64,000 bases of DNA. Origin: Streptomyces sp. NBC_01262. GTDB taxonomy: Bacteria > Actinomycetota > Actinomycetes > Streptomycetales > Streptomycetaceae. Made by a program: the position numbers and the translations under genes. The stretch spans positions 3,018,501 through 3,082,500 of the forward strand of contig NZ_CP108462.1 in assembly GCF_036226365.1 (NCBI RefSeq). Direction: 5' to 3'. The notes under the pieces are model-generated. The model did no database searches, had not been told where the DNA came from, and saw only the letters and a program-made list of their open reading frames with translations. Positions 24,908-33,354 of this stretch are shown here, piece by piece; position 1 is the first letter of the stretch; every line of letters begins with the position of its first letter.

Positions 24908-24924
24908 AAGGTAAGGCTTACCTT
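24908..24924 (+). promoter_or_regulatory. Iron box (DmdR/IdeR-type operator) upstream of argB
   Basis: AAGGTAAGGCTTACCTT is a palindrome perfect except for its central base, matching the DtxR/IdeR/DmdR consensus (TTAGGTTAGGCTAACCTAA) in its AGGTnAGGC-n-nACCT core. It lies 30 bases before the argB start, where a repressor would cover the promoter. It predicts expression of argB under iron starvation. Confidence 0.7.
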
Positions 24925-24953
24925 GCAGTCCGTCGTCGAAGGGGAGAACCTCC

Positions 24954-25787
24954 ATGCTGCCGCTGGTGGAACGGCTTCGCGGGAGCACGGTCGTCGTCAA
25001 GTACGGCGGCCACGCGATGGCCGACGACGGACTGCGGCGGGCCTTCGCCCACGATGTCGTACAGCTGCGGCAGGCGGGGATACGCGCGGTGGTGGTGCAC
25101 GGCGGCGGGCCGCAGATCGACGCCCAGTTGGACCGGCTGGGGATCAAGCCGGTCTTCCTCGGCGGGCTGCGGGTCACCACCCCGGAGACCCTGGACGTCG
25201 TACGGATGGTGCTCGCCGGCAAGGTGCAGCGGGAACTGGTCGGACTGCTCAACGAGCACGGCCCGTACGCGGTGGGGCTCACCGGCGAGGACGCGCACAC
25301 GCTGACCGCCGTGCGGCGCCACGCCGAGGTCGGCGGCGAACGGTTCGACATCGGACTGGTCGGTGACATTTCGGAGGTCAACCCGGCCGCCGTGGAACTG
25401 CTGCTGGACCATGGCCACGTCCCGGTCGTCTCATCGATCTGCCGGGGCTCGGACGGCGAGGTCTACAACGTCAACGCGGACACGGCGGCGGGCGCCCTGG
25501 CCTCGGCCCTCGGCGCGGAGGCGCTCGTCGTCCTGACCGACGTGGCAGGGCTGTACGCCGACTGGCCGCTCCGAGAGCACGTGCTGGACCGGCTCACCGC
25601 GGACGAACTGGAGTCCCTGCTGCCCTCGCTGGACAGCGGCATGGCACCGAAGATGGAGAGCTGCCTGCGCGCCGTACGGGCAGGCGTACGCACGGCGCGC
25701 GTGCTGGACGGCCGCACGCCGCACGCCCTGCTGCGGGCACTGGCCCGGGGCCCCGAAGGGGGCGGGACCACGGTGCTGCCGGGCTGA
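24954..25787 (+). CDS. argB: Acetylglutamate kinase, iron-box-controlled copy
   Basis: This 277-residue protein has the amino-acid-kinase fold of Arg[14 protein letters not shown] at the start, [19 protein letters not shown] binding acetylglutamate, VGDISEVNP in the middle, and [20 protein letters not shown] plus [13 protein letters not shown] near the end. It phosphorylates N-acetylglutamate in the route to ornithine and arginine. It stands alone, without argC, argJ or argD beside it, and directly behind an iron box. I infer a second, iron-regulated copy that may feed ornithine to hydroxamate siderophores. The start has GGGGAG seven bases upstream. KYGGHAM replaces the common KYGGNAM. Confidence 0.85.
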   Translation: MLPLVERLRGSTVVVKYGGHAMADDGLRRAFAHDVVQLRQAGIRAVVVHGGGPQIDAQLDRLGIKPVFLGGLRVTTPETLDVVRMVLAGKVQRELVGLLNEHGPYAVGLTGEDAHTLTAVRRHAEVGGERFDIGLVGDISEVNPAAVELLLDHGHVPVVSSICRGSDGEVYNVNADTAAGALASALGAEALVVLTDVAGLYADWPLREHVLDRLTADELESLLPSLDSGMAPKMESCLRAVRAGVRTARVLDGRTPHALLRALARGPEGGGTTVLPG

Positions 25788-25807
25788 CCTCAAGTGCCCG
25801 AGGTCAG
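25784..25807. terminator. Bidirectional hairpin covering two convergent stop codons
   Basis: CTGACCTC and GAGGTCAG form a perfect 8-bp stem around an 8-base loop. The left arm contains the argB stop and the right arm contains the stop of the minus-strand amidohydrolase. No T-run follows, so it may be a weak terminator or mRNA end-stabiliser for both transcripts. Confidence 0.55.
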
Positions 25808-27339
25808 AGCGACGGGCCGTGGGTCCAGGCGCCGGCGAGCATGGTGGCGTGCACCGGCATCTCGCGCAGGGTCCGGGCGTCGGCCGTGAGCGGGTCGGCG
25901 TCGGTCACCACCAGGTCCGCCCGGTCGCCGACCCGGATCAGCCGCTGCCCCTGGGAGGATCCGGCGAGGGCGGCGGCCACGGGAATCCGTTGTTCTGGGT
26001 GCCACGCCGGACGCTCGTCGCGGGTCCGGGTGACGGCGGACACGATGGTCAGCCAGGGGTCGAGCGGTGCGACGGGGGCGTCGGAGCCCAGTTCCAGGAC
26101 GGCTCCGGCGGCGAGCAGGTCGGCGAAGGCGAAGGCGCGGTGGGTCCGGCCCGCCCAGTGGCGGTCGGCGACATCCCGGTCGTCCACGGCATGGGTGGGC
26201 TGGACCCCGACGGTGACGCCCAGTTCGGCGAAGCGCGGGATGTCGTTGGCGGCGAGCAACTGGCCGTGCTCGATCCGGCCGTGGCACCGCACCGCCTCAA
26301 AGGCGTCGAGGGCCATCTCGTTGGCCCGGTCCCCGATCGCGTGCACGGCGGGGACGATCCCGTGGGAGGAGGCGCGGCGCAGCAGGGTGACCAACTGCTC
26401 CGGGGGCAGCTCCTCCAGCCCGTGCGAGCCCGGCTCGCCCGGGACCGAGCCCGGATACGCCTCGTGGCACAGCGCGGTGCGGGTATTGAGCGAGCCGTCG
26501 GTGAACAGCTTGAACGGCCCGACCTCCAGCAGCCCGCCAGGGGTGTCCAGGCTCTGGCCGGTACGCAGCCCGCGGCTGATCGCGGCCTCCAGATGCGGGG
26601 GCCAGATCGAGGCCGCCACCCTGAGCGGCACCGGCGCTGCGTTCATCCGGCGGGTCCAGTCCGCGATGTTGTCCGCGTACTCGAAATCGACGATGCCGGT
26701 GATCCCCCGCGCGGCGGCGGCGACGCAGGCCTCGCGGACCCATTGGTCCGTCACCTCCACCGAAGCCGACGGCATCGCGGCCACGGCCTTGATGCTCTCC
26801 TGCTCGCGCAGCAGCCCGGTGGGATGGTCACCGCGGCCCACGAGGGCGAGTCCTGCCGAGTTCAGCCAGGCGGAGTGCAGATCCATGCTGATCAGCAGCA
26901 CAGGGCGGTCGCCGGCGACGGCGTCCAGCAGGTCCTTGTGGGGCGGGTCCGGCCACAGTCCGTCGCGGAAGCCGAAGCCGATCATCGCCTCGCCCGGTGG
27001 CAGGCCCGCGGCCTGCGCCCCTGCCGCCTGCGCCGCGGCCCTCGCCGAACCGGCACCGGACACATCCAGGCGACGGCGCATTCCCGCCCACTGGACCATA
27101 TGGACATGCGAGTCCCACAGGCCCGGCAGCAGGGTACGGCCGTCGAGGTCGAGGGCCGCCCCGTCCGCTCGCGGTGACTCCCCCGCCGGGAAGACGGCCG
27201 TGACGGACGCGTTCTCTATCCGTACGTCGCTCAGCGGCCCGCCCGCGCCCAGGCGGACCCGGCGCAGAGTGATCGCCGGTGCGGTGGCATGGGTGGCGGT
27301 GGTCGTTGTGGTCGTCGTCGTGGTCTTCACGCTGCTCAC
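25804..27339 (-). CDS. YtcJ-type amidohydrolase (amidohydrolase family 3)
   Basis: This 511-residue protein starts at GTG 27339 behind GGGAGGAAG. After a curious run of nine threonines (residues 5-13) it shows the metal-dependent hydrolase fold: HxH in LWDSHVHMVQWAGMRR, a later His in VPAVHAIGDRANEMALDAFE, and the aspartate in ELGSDAPVAPLDPW. N- and C-terminal beta-sandwich segments (LRRVRLGAGG; VGDRADLVVTDADP) complete it. YtcJ-like enzymes are exo-acting amidohydrolases with poorly known substrates. It is convergent with argB and no operon partner is evident. Confidence 0.85.
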   Translation of the reverse strand: MSSVKTTTTTTTTTATHATAPAITLRRVRLGAGGPLSDVRIENASVTAVFPAGESPRADGAALDLDGRTLLPGLWDSHVHMVQWAGMRRRLDVSGAGSARAAAQAAGAQAAGLPPGEAMIGFGFRDGLWPDPPHKDLLDAVAGDRPVLLISMDLHSAWLNSAGLALVGRGDHPTGLLREQESIKAVAAMPSASVEVTDQWVREACVAAAARGITGIVDFEYADNIADWTRRMNAAPVPLRVAASIWPPHLEAAISRGLRTGQSLDTPGGLLEVGPFKLFTDGSLNTRTALCHEAYPGSVPGEPGSHGLEELPPEQLVTLLRRASSHGIVPAVHAIGDRANEMALDAFEAVRCHGRIEHGQLLAANDIPRFAELGVTVGVQPTHAVDDRDVADRHWAGRTHRAFAFADLLAAGAVLELGSDAPVAPLDPWLTIVSAVTRTRDERPAWHPEQRIPVAAALAGSSQGQRLIRVGDRADLVVTDADPLTADARTLREMPVHATMLAGAWTHGPSL

Positions 27340-27643
27340 GGCTTCCTCCCGATGTCGCGCAGAGCGCGGGCGAGTTCGGGATGAGCGTACGACCGGGATG
27401 GGCTTTCGAAGATCGACATCGAACACATGATCATGTGATGTCTTGCCACGTGCGCGAACTTCTCTTAAGTACATTGCGCTTCGTGACCATTCCCCTGCGC
27501 CCGGGCAAGCGGGAAATCCACCCCAGAGGAATGGTCACGCCTACCTTTTCCCGCCATCACGGCCGCGTACGCCTTACCCGCCGAGCCGCACCCGTCTGGC
27601 GAGGGTGGCGCGCCCTGGCGAATAGCGCCCGCGCGCGGTGGCG
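27340..27643. other. Intergenic stretch upstream of the amidohydrolase
   Basis: This 304-base gap holds a moderately A/T-rich patch (about 27415-27490, including ATCATGTGATG) that probably includes the amidohydrolase promoter. I saw no gene or clear operator in it. Confidence 0.35.
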
Positions 27644-27997
27644 TCAGCGGCCTCCGGCGTACTGACCGTCCACCGTGATGGCGGTGATGCCGCTGATGTG
27701 CCGGGCTCCACAACGGTCCTGGGGCACCACGGGCGCGCGGCCGAAGTCGGGGGCGATCTCGGCCCAGGTCAGCAGGGCGTGATGCCCGTCGGCTCCCGTG
27801 ACGGCGATCAGGAACCGCAGACGGTCCTTGCGGCGGGCGGGGTCGAACCCGGGCCCGGCGTCGGTCAGGACGTCGTGCAGCAGCGGGCCCTCGAAGCTGT
27901 GGTGCTGTACGCCGCTGGTCGCGCACTCGAAGCTGACCCGCACCCGCTGCTGCGGCCAGGCGAGCAGACCGGCCACGGCCGTAAGGGACTGGCTCAC
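27644..27997 (-). CDS. Truncated molybdopterin-oxidoreductase-like protein
   Basis: This 117-residue protein starts at GTG 27997 with GGGAGGTGG upstream. It contains ATSGVQHHSFEGPLLHDVL, then HHALLTWAEIAPDFGRAPVV and PQDRCGARHISGITAITVDG, which follow the edges of the sulfite-oxidase/molybdopterin-dependent fold. Full-length relatives I recall carry about 30 more residues (a DG-RPL...G-P-LVVP segment) between GRAP and VVPQDR. An internal in-frame deletion is therefore likely, and the molybdopterin-binding core is too small for catalysis. It may be a surviving fold with another role or a decaying gene. Confidence 0.55.
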   Translation of the reverse strand: MSQSLTAVAGLLAWPQQRVRVSFECATSGVQHHSFEGPLLHDVLTDAGPGFDPARRKDRLRFLIAVTGADGHHALLTWAEIAPDFGRAPVVPQDRCGARHISGITAITVDGQYAGGR

Positions 27998-28124
27998 TGG
28001 CTACCACCTCCCGGATGACGGTACCCATCCGGCCCGGCCGCCCAAACGCAGATGCCAGCGCACAGAGCCTGATCATCCGGCACATGCGGTACTGATGAGG
28101 TCAGTGGTTGGCATTTGCCGATCG

Positions 28125-28814
28125 TCAGCCGAGGTCGAGCAGCTCCTCGTGGAAACCGCCGAACCCGCGCTCCTGGTCGACCAGATGGATCTCCAGGATC
28201 CAGTGGCAGAGTTTTCCTGTCCGGTCGGTGCGACGCAGCGGTGTGTCGTTCCCGGGCGCGATGTGCGCCGTGAGGTCCGTCCACTCGTCGGTCTCGGGCG
28301 GGAACTCGCCCACCAGGTGTCCGGCATGCCAGCCGCCCAGCTCCCATCCGGCCTGCGTCGCGAGCCGTTCCACCTCGGCGTACAGCTGCTTGCCGGTGAT
28401 GTCCGGATCGGCCTCGAAGGCGCTGCGCCCGGCCGCGAAGAGCTTGGGCAGGTCGTCGCGCAGGCGGTGCTTGACGGGGTCGTCGCCCAGGACGAAGGTG
28501 CGCCCGAAGTCGGCCTCGAACTCTTCGAAGATCGGCCCGAAGTCCGCGAAGGCGATGTCGTCGGCCGCAATGGTGCGGTCCGGCGGGTTCTCCTTGTACG
28601 GCAGCAGCGTGTTCGATCCGGACCGCACGATCCGCTTGTGCCAGTAGTGCGTCGTGCCGAACATCTCGTTCGCCAGGTCGCGGATGTGGTTGCTCACCTC
28701 GCGTTCGCCCCGGCCCGGGGCGACCAGGCCCCGCCGCTCGATCTCGGCGAACAGTTCCGCCGCCTTGGCCTGGGCGTCCAGCAGTCGCGCCACGCGCGTG
28801 GATTCATCCGACAT
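28125..28814 (-). CDS. M24-family metallopeptidase-like protein (Xaa-Pro aminopeptidase fold)
   Basis: This 229-residue protein begins at ATG 28814. It has the pita-bread ligands in order: two aspartates in IAFADFGPIFEEFEADFGRT, a histidine in GGWHAGHLVGEFP, a glutamate in WILEIHLVD and a glutamate in GGFHEELLDL. The N-terminal domain of long aminopeptidases P is missing, as in methionine aminopeptidase-like short members. Substrate candidates are dipeptides or creatine-type molecules, which the sequence does not settle. The gene is divergent from the His-rich secreted protein. Confidence 0.8.
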   Translation of the reverse strand: MSDESTRVARLLDAQAKAAELFAEIERRGLVAPGRGEREVSNHIRDLANEMFGTTHYWHKRIVRSGSNTLLPYKENPPDRTIAADDIAFADFGPIFEEFEADFGRTFVLGDDPVKHRLRDDLPKLFAAGRSAFEADPDITGKQLYAEVERLATQAGWELGGWHAGHLVGEFPPETDEWTDLTAHIAPGNDTPLRRTDRTGKLCHWILEIHLVDQERGFGGFHEELLDLG

Positions 28815-28876
28815 ACCGCCGACCGTATCGCTCGCGATGTGCACGGATTGCCTAGGCGGGCGGTTTCACAAAATCC

Positions 28877-28895
28877 CTCAATGCATCACATTGAG
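28877..28895. promoter_or_regulatory. Perfect inverted repeat in the divergent promoter
   Basis: CTCAATG and CATTGAG are separated by five bases (CATCA), midway between the M24 peptidase start (28814) and the His-rich protein start (28998). The size and symmetry fit a dimeric repressor site. A metal-responsive repressor is attractive because of the His-rich product, but this is a guess. Confidence 0.4.
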
Positions 28896-28997
28896 TGCCT
28901 TACGGGCGCGGCACGGCTCCGCGCGCATCCCCAGGGCCGACGCTGGCGGTGCCCAATCCAGGCAGGCGCTGGTCGCCTGCGGTGAGAGGAGATCTCT

Positions 28998-29261
28998 ATG
29001 CGTGTATCCCGATTCGCGGCCGCGCTCGGCGTGGCGGCGGCGATGGTCCTCGGCGGCGCGGTGAGCGCCGGCGCGGTCGCACCGGCGCCGTCCACGGCCG
29101 GTGCTCATGTTTCGCACGACGACGACCACGGGCGTTACGGGCACGACGACGACCACGGACGTGACGGGCGCGACTGGCGGCACGGGTACCACCACGGCCG
29201 CCACCACCATCACCACCACGGGTGGTTCGGGCACCGGCACCACCGGCACGACTACCGCTGA
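28998..29261 (+). CDS. Small secreted histidine-rich protein
   Basis: This 87-residue protein is preceded by GAGAGGAG. Residues 1-28 are a clear signal peptide (RFAAALGVAAAMVLGGAVSA, cleavage near AGA-VA). The mature 55-60 residues contain repeated HDDDHGR motifs and a stretch of histidines (GRHHHHHHGWFGHRHHRHD), with 20 or more His in total and no cysteine. Such a peptide would bind Ni, Zn, Cu or Co outside the cell, as a buffer or scavenger. No family is known to me. It ends just before a strong bidirectional hairpin. Confidence 0.75.
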   Translation: MRVSRFAAALGVAAAMVLGGAVSAGAVAPAPSTAGAHVSHDDDHGRYGHDDDHGRDGRDWRHGYHHGRHHHHHHGWFGHRHHRHDYR

Positions 29262-29272
29262 CGCATGAACGA

Positions 29273-29306
29273 GCTGCCCTGGCGCCCTCCGTGGTGCCAG
29301 GGCAGC
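29273..29306. terminator. Bidirectional hairpin terminator
   Basis: GCTGCCCTGGCGCC pairs with GGTGCCAGGGCAGC (14 bp, one G-U) around a six-base loop. It separates the His-rich gene (plus) and the permease gene (minus), which converge here. Confidence 0.7.
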
Positions 29307-29322
29307 GGCACGTCCGGGGTTC

Positions 29323-30801
29323 TCAGTCCGCGTCGGCCACGATGGAGCCGACGCGTTCGGCCAGGGTCGGGTCGCGGCGGACCAGGAGCGCCGCGTAGCC
29401 GACGGCCAGGAGCAGGATGGCCAGGGCCGCGTAGGGGAACCAGTTGTACGGGGAGGGCTGGCCGGGCTTGGCCAGGTAGTAGAGCGGGACCAGGATGGCC
29501 AGGGCGCCGAGTGCGGGGAGCACGAGGTGCCGGATCACGCGGAACTCCTGCGGGCGGTACCGGCGGTAGTACAGGGGCAGGGCGATGTTCGAGGCGAGGT
29601 AGACCAGCAGGATCAGGATGGTGCCGAGCGTCGAGGACTCGGTGAAGAAGACCACGGGGTTCATCGAGCCACCCCGGTCCCCCAGCAGATGGCCCAGGCC
29701 CCAGCCGCCGATGATCAGCAGGGCGGTGGCGGTGAAGGTGACGATCGCGTTGGTCGGGGTGCGGCGGGTGGGGTGGACGTAGCCGAAGAAGGACGGGAGC
29801 AGTCCCTCGCGTCCGGCGTTGAACACCAGGCGGGCCTGGGAGTTGATGCCGGCGATGAGTACGCCGAGGGTGGAGGTCAGGCCGCCCAGGTAGGCGGCGA
29901 ACGCCAGGACGCCGAGGGTGCTGTGGGCGACTTCGACGAAGGGGATCTGGGCGGCGGCGAGCTTGTCCACGTCGTAGTCGAAGCCGGTCACCGTGGCGTA
30001 GGAGAAGAGCACATAGCTCGCCGACATGATCGCCACGGAGGAGAAGACAGCGCGGCCGACGTTGCGCCGCGGGTTCTCCGTCTCCTCGGCCAGTGCCGCG
30101 GAGTTCTCCCAGCCGATGAAGAGGTACACCGCCAGCGGGAAGCCGGCGGCCAGGCCCTTGAAGCCGCGGCTGATGTGGCCGGGCAGGAACGGGTCGAGGG
30201 AGAGGTGGCCGCGGTTGTTGACGATCGCCGCGACCGAGACCACGACCAGCACCAGCATCTCGACGCCGAAGAAGTAGCCGGCCCACTTGGTGGAGACCAC
30301 GATCCCGCGCAGCATCAGCACCACCGCGACCCCGGTGAGCAGCAGTGTCCAGATGATCCACGGCAGGTCGACGCCTGTGTAGTGGTGCAGGGTGATCTGT
30401 ACGAACCCGCCGGAGATCGCGATGACGGAGGCCATCGCGATGATGTAGCCCAGCGCCGCCAGCAGGGCCGTGGTCACCGCGCTGACCGGGCCGAAGGTCT
30501 TGCCGACGAAGGTGATGAAGCTGCCCGCCGAGGGGTGCGCCCGGGAGAACTGCGCCAGCGTGTTGCCCAGCAGCGCCACCGCGATGCCCGCGGCGACGAT
30601 GGTCAGCGGGGAGGCGACGCCCGCAGTGGTGGCGAGGAAGGCGAAGCCGAAGAAGAAGCTCATGGCCGGGCCGACGTTGGCCATGGTGGCGGCGGCGATG
30701 TCCGCCATGCCGAGTACGCCGCCGCGCAGGCGCTGCGGCGTGCGTACGGGGCGTGCGGCGGGGCCCGGCGAGGACAACGGACCGGCTCCGGGGTCTGTCA
30801 C
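29323..30801 (-). CDS. APC-superfamily amino-acid/polyamine permease
   Basis: This 492-residue protein begins at GTG 30801, chosen because GGAGCTCC precedes it and the protein from here matches family length. It has about twelve transmembrane helices. The first helix pair has the APC pattern (GVLGMADIAAATMANVGPA, then FFFGFAFLATTAGVASP). Later come FSRAHPSAGSFITFVGKTFG and LAAGFPLAVYLFIGWENSAA, where the WENS motif is typical of this branch. It is a proton-coupled amino-acid or amine importer of the cytoplasmic membrane. A GntR regulator lies 38 bases upstream on the same strand and is probably its controller. Confidence 0.88.
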   Translation of the reverse strand: MTDPGAGPLSSPGPAARPVRTPQRLRGGVLGMADIAAATMANVGPAMSFFFGFAFLATTAGVASPLTIVAAGIAVALLGNTLAQFSRAHPSAGSFITFVGKTFGPVSAVTTALLAALGYIIAMASVIAISGGFVQITLHHYTGVDLPWIIWTLLLTGVAVVLMLRGIVVSTKWAGYFFGVEMLVLVVVSVAAIVNNRGHLSLDPFLPGHISRGFKGLAAGFPLAVYLFIGWENSAALAEETENPRRNVGRAVFSSVAIMSASYVLFSYATVTGFDYDVDKLAAAQIPFVEVAHSTLGVLAFAAYLGGLTSTLGVLIAGINSQARLVFNAGREGLLPSFFGYVHPTRRTPTNAIVTFTATALLIIGGWGLGHLLGDRGGSMNPVVFFTESSTLGTILILLVYLASNIALPLYYRRYRPQEFRVIRHLVLPALGALAILVPLYYLAKPGQPSPYNWFPYAALAILLLAVGYAALLVRRDPTLAERVGSIVADAD

Positions 30802-30839
30802 TTCGGGAGCTCCTTCTGCGGTGTGGCGTTGCGCTGAGG

Positions 30840-31535
30840 TCAGCCCAGCCGGGCACGCTGGTGGGCCTTCACCGCGCGCACGGCCGGGTCCGTCGCACCA
30901 CGGCCGAGTTCGGCGAGCAGCTCGGCGTGGCAGAGGTTCTGCGCCCGCACCATCGCGGGCTCGGGCACCGGCTGCAGCAGGCACAGCCGGCCGAGCAGGT
31001 CGGCGGCGAACTCGCGGATCCCGGGGCCGCCGAGGGTCTCGGCGAGGTCCAGGTGGAAGCGGGCTTCCAGTTCGAGCAGCCGGGTCGGGTCGTCGGCCAG
31101 GTCCATCTCCGTGACCAGCGCCTGGAGGCGTTCCAGCCGGTCGGCCGTGACCTCGCCGGAGCTGTGGGCCACCAGGCCGCATTCGAGCAGCAGGTGGAAG
31201 GCGTCGAGTGAGGCCGCTTCCTCCTCGTTGTGCAGCAGGGCCACGACCGCGTCCCAGCCCGGCGCGATGAAGGTCCCGCCCGCGCGCCCGCGCCGGCGGT
31301 CGAGCAGGCCGTCCTGGCACATGCCCTCCAGCGCGCGGCGGACGGTGATCTCGCTGATCCCCAGTTCGTCGGCGAGGACACCGGTGTCCGGCAGCCGGTC
31401 GCCCGGAAGCAGGGTCGCCAGCCGCACCCGTAGCGCGATCCGCGAGCGGACGAGCTCGGATCCGCTCTGACCCGCCCCGGGCAGGACATGGGCGTGTCCC
31501 ACCAAGGGCCCGAACTTGCCCGCTGCGTTCACCAC
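30840..31535 (-). CDS. GntR/FadR-type transcriptional regulator
   Basis: This 231-residue protein has a winged helix at about residues 27-90 (LPDTGVLADELGISEITVRR, then MCQDGLLDRRRGRAGGTF) and an all-helical FCD ligand domain (SLDAFHLLLECGLVAHSSGE, LLELEARFHLDLAETLGGPG, FHLDLA and CHAELLAEL carrying the usual metal/ligand acidic and histidine residues). FCD regulators respond to small carboxylates or amino acids. It is transcribed together with the downstream permease and probably controls its expression. Confidence 0.88.
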   Translation of the reverse strand: MVNAAGKFGPLVGHAHVLPGAGQSGSELVRSRIALRVRLATLLPGDRLPDTGVLADELGISEITVRRALEGMCQDGLLDRRRGRAGGTFIAPGWDAVVALLHNEEEAASLDAFHLLLECGLVAHSSGEVTADRLERLQALVTEMDLADDPTRLLELEARFHLDLAETLGGPGIREFAADLLGRLCLLQPVPEPAMVRAQNLCHAELLAELGRGATDPAVRAVKAHQRARLG

Positions 31536-31845
31536 GACGCCACCCTAAACGGCCGGTCGAGCAGGGTCAGCCAGGCGTTGTGCAACAAATTAGAGCACTG
31601 TGAACATTTAAACAAGGCTTCCCCAACACCCACCCCCGCTCAGAACGTGGCAGGTCAGCCAGGGTGCGGTTCACCCAGGGCGGATCCCGAGCCGGACACC
31701 GCGGGAAGAAGGGGCGATCAGACCCTCTTGTTTTTTCTGATCGCCGTGAACTATTTTCCTCGGCGTCACCCGTCGCCACCGCATGCGACACGTGATCACC
31801 CGCGCCGTGCCTCCCCCGTTCGCACCCACTCCCCTGGATGTCGAA
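31536..31845. promoter_or_regulatory. Promoter region between GntR regulator and permease
   Basis: This is 310 bases between divergent genes, with an A/T-rich patch at 31575-31615 (ATTAGAGCACTGTGAACATTTAAACA). It is a likely site for one or both promoters and for the GntR operator, but no convincing palindrome was seen. Confidence 0.4.
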
Positions 31846-33303
31846 ATGACGATACGTCCCCCTGTTCCGGTCGCCGACCCCAAGACCGGCGACGAGAGCC
31901 CCTCGGCAGGATCCGGTCTCCAGGCCGGACTGAAGAACCGCCATCTGTCCATGATCGCCATCGGCGGCGTCATCGGCGCCGGTCTGTTCGTCGGCTCCGG
32001 CTCCGGGATCGCGACCGCGGGCCCCGGCATCCTGCTGTCGTACGCCCTGGTCGGCGTGCTGGTCGTCCTGGTCATGCGGATGCTCGGCGAGATGGCCGCG
32101 GCCAACCCGACCTCCGGTTCGTTCTCCGCTTACGCGGACCGGGCGCTGGGCCGCTGGGCGGGCTTCTCGATCGGCTGGCTCTACTGGTTCTTCTGGGTCG
32201 TGGTGCTGGCCGTCGAGGCGACCGCCGGGGCCAAGATCCTGGAGGGCTGGATCCCGGCCGTCCCGCAGTGGGCGTGGGCGCTGATCGTGATGGTGGTGCT
32301 GACCGTCTCCAACCTCGCGTCGGTCGCGTCGTACGGGGAGTTCGAGTTCTGGTTCGCCGGGATCAAGGTCGTGGCGATCGCCGCGTTCATCGGGGTCGGC
32401 CTGCTGGCGGTCTTCGGGATCCTGCCGGGCGTCCACAGCGACACGGCCGGGCTGTCCAACCTGACCTCGCACGGCGGCTTCCTGCCCAACGGTCCCGGCA
32501 CGATCCTCACCGGTGTGCTGATGGTCGTCTTCTCCTTCATGGGCAGCGAGATCGTCACCCTGGCCGCCGGTGAGTCCGAGGACCCGCAGCGCGCGGTCAC
32601 CAAGGCCACCAACAGCGTCATCTGGCGGATCGCCGTCTTCTACCTCGGCTCGATCTTCATCGTGCTGACCCTGCTGCCCTGGAACTCCCCCTCCATCACC
32701 AAGGACGGCAGCTACGTCGCGGCGCTCGACTCGCTCGGCATCGCGCACGCCGGCCAGGTCATGAACTTCATCGTCCTGACTTCCGTGCTGTCCTGCCTCA
32801 ACTCCGGCCTCTACACCGCCTCCCGCATGGCCTTCTCCCTCGGCCGCCGCGGCGACGCCCCCGCCGCCTTCGGCCGCACCGCCCGCCAGGGCGTACCGCA
32901 GACGGCGATCCTGGCGTCGGTGGTCTTCGGCTTCGTGGCGGTCTACTTCAACTACGCCTACCCGGACACGGTCTTCCTGTTCCTGCTCAACTCCTCAGGT
33001 GCGATCGCGCTGTTCGTGTGGCTGGTGATCTGCTTCTCGCAGCTGCGGATGCGCCGCATCATCGAGGCGGAGTCGCCGGAGAAGCTGGTCGTACGGATGT
33101 GGCTCTTCCCGTACCTGACCTGGGCGACCATCGCGCTGATCGTCTTCGTCCTCGGCTACATGCTCACCGACGACGCGTCCGGCGGCGGCCGGGACCAGGT
33201 CGTGCTGTCCACGCTGGTCGCGCTCGGGGTGGTCGGCATCGCGGTGCTGCGGCAGCGGCTGGCCGCCAGGCGCGCCAAGTACGCGGTCTCCGCGAACCAG
33301 TAG
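31846..33303 (+). CDS. Amino-acid permease, AAT/GABA-permease type (APC)
   Basis: This 485-residue protein begins at ATG 31846. The hallmark motif is RHLSMIAIGGVIGAGLFVGS, followed by GPGILLSYALVGVLVVLVMR and MLGEMAAANPTSGSFSAYAD. FSFMGSEIVTLAAGESEDPQ is a second signature. Twelve membrane helices are expected. Such proteins import gamma-aminobutyrate, proline, aromatic or basic amino acids with protons, and the particular substrate is not readable. It is divergent from the GntR regulator and ends before a perfect 16-bp terminator hairpin. Confidence 0.9.
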   Translation: MTIRPPVPVADPKTGDESPSAGSGLQAGLKNRHLSMIAIGGVIGAGLFVGSGSGIATAGPGILLSYALVGVLVVLVMRMLGEMAAANPTSGSFSAYADRALGRWAGFSIGWLYWFFWVVVLAVEATAGAKILEGWIPAVPQWAWALIVMVVLTVSNLASVASYGEFEFWFAGIKVVAIAAFIGVGLLAVFGILPGVHSDTAGLSNLTSHGGFLPNGPGTILTGVLMVVFSFMGSEIVTLAAGESEDPQRAVTKATNSVIWRIAVFYLGSIFIVLTLLPWNSPSITKDGSYVAALDSLGIAHAGQVMNFIVLTSVLSCLNSGLYTASRMAFSLGRRGDAPAAFGRTARQGVPQTAILASVVFGFVAVYFNYAYPDTVFLFLLNSSGAIALFVWLVICFSQLRMRRIIEAESPEKLVVRMWLFPYLTWATIALIVFVLGYMLTDDASGGGRDQVVLSTLVALGVVGIAVLRQRLAARRAKYAVSANQ

Positions 33304-33308
33304 CAGGA

Positions 33309-33349
33309 CCCCCGTCCCGGCCGCTGCGTGATGGCGGCCGGGACGGGGG
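33309..33349 (+). terminator. Perfect 16-bp terminator hairpin
   Basis: CCCCCGTCCCGGCCGC and GCGGCCGGGACGGGGG pair without mismatch around a nine-base loop, followed by TTGTG. It ends permease transcription immediately before the LacI operator of the nucleoside regulon. Confidence 0.85.
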
Positions 33350-33354
33350 TTGTG

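Noticed and set aside
28998-29261. Histidine-rich sequence as a purification-tag artefact
   Set aside because: It has a natural signal peptide, a ribosome site and varied HDDDHGR repeats, so it is native.
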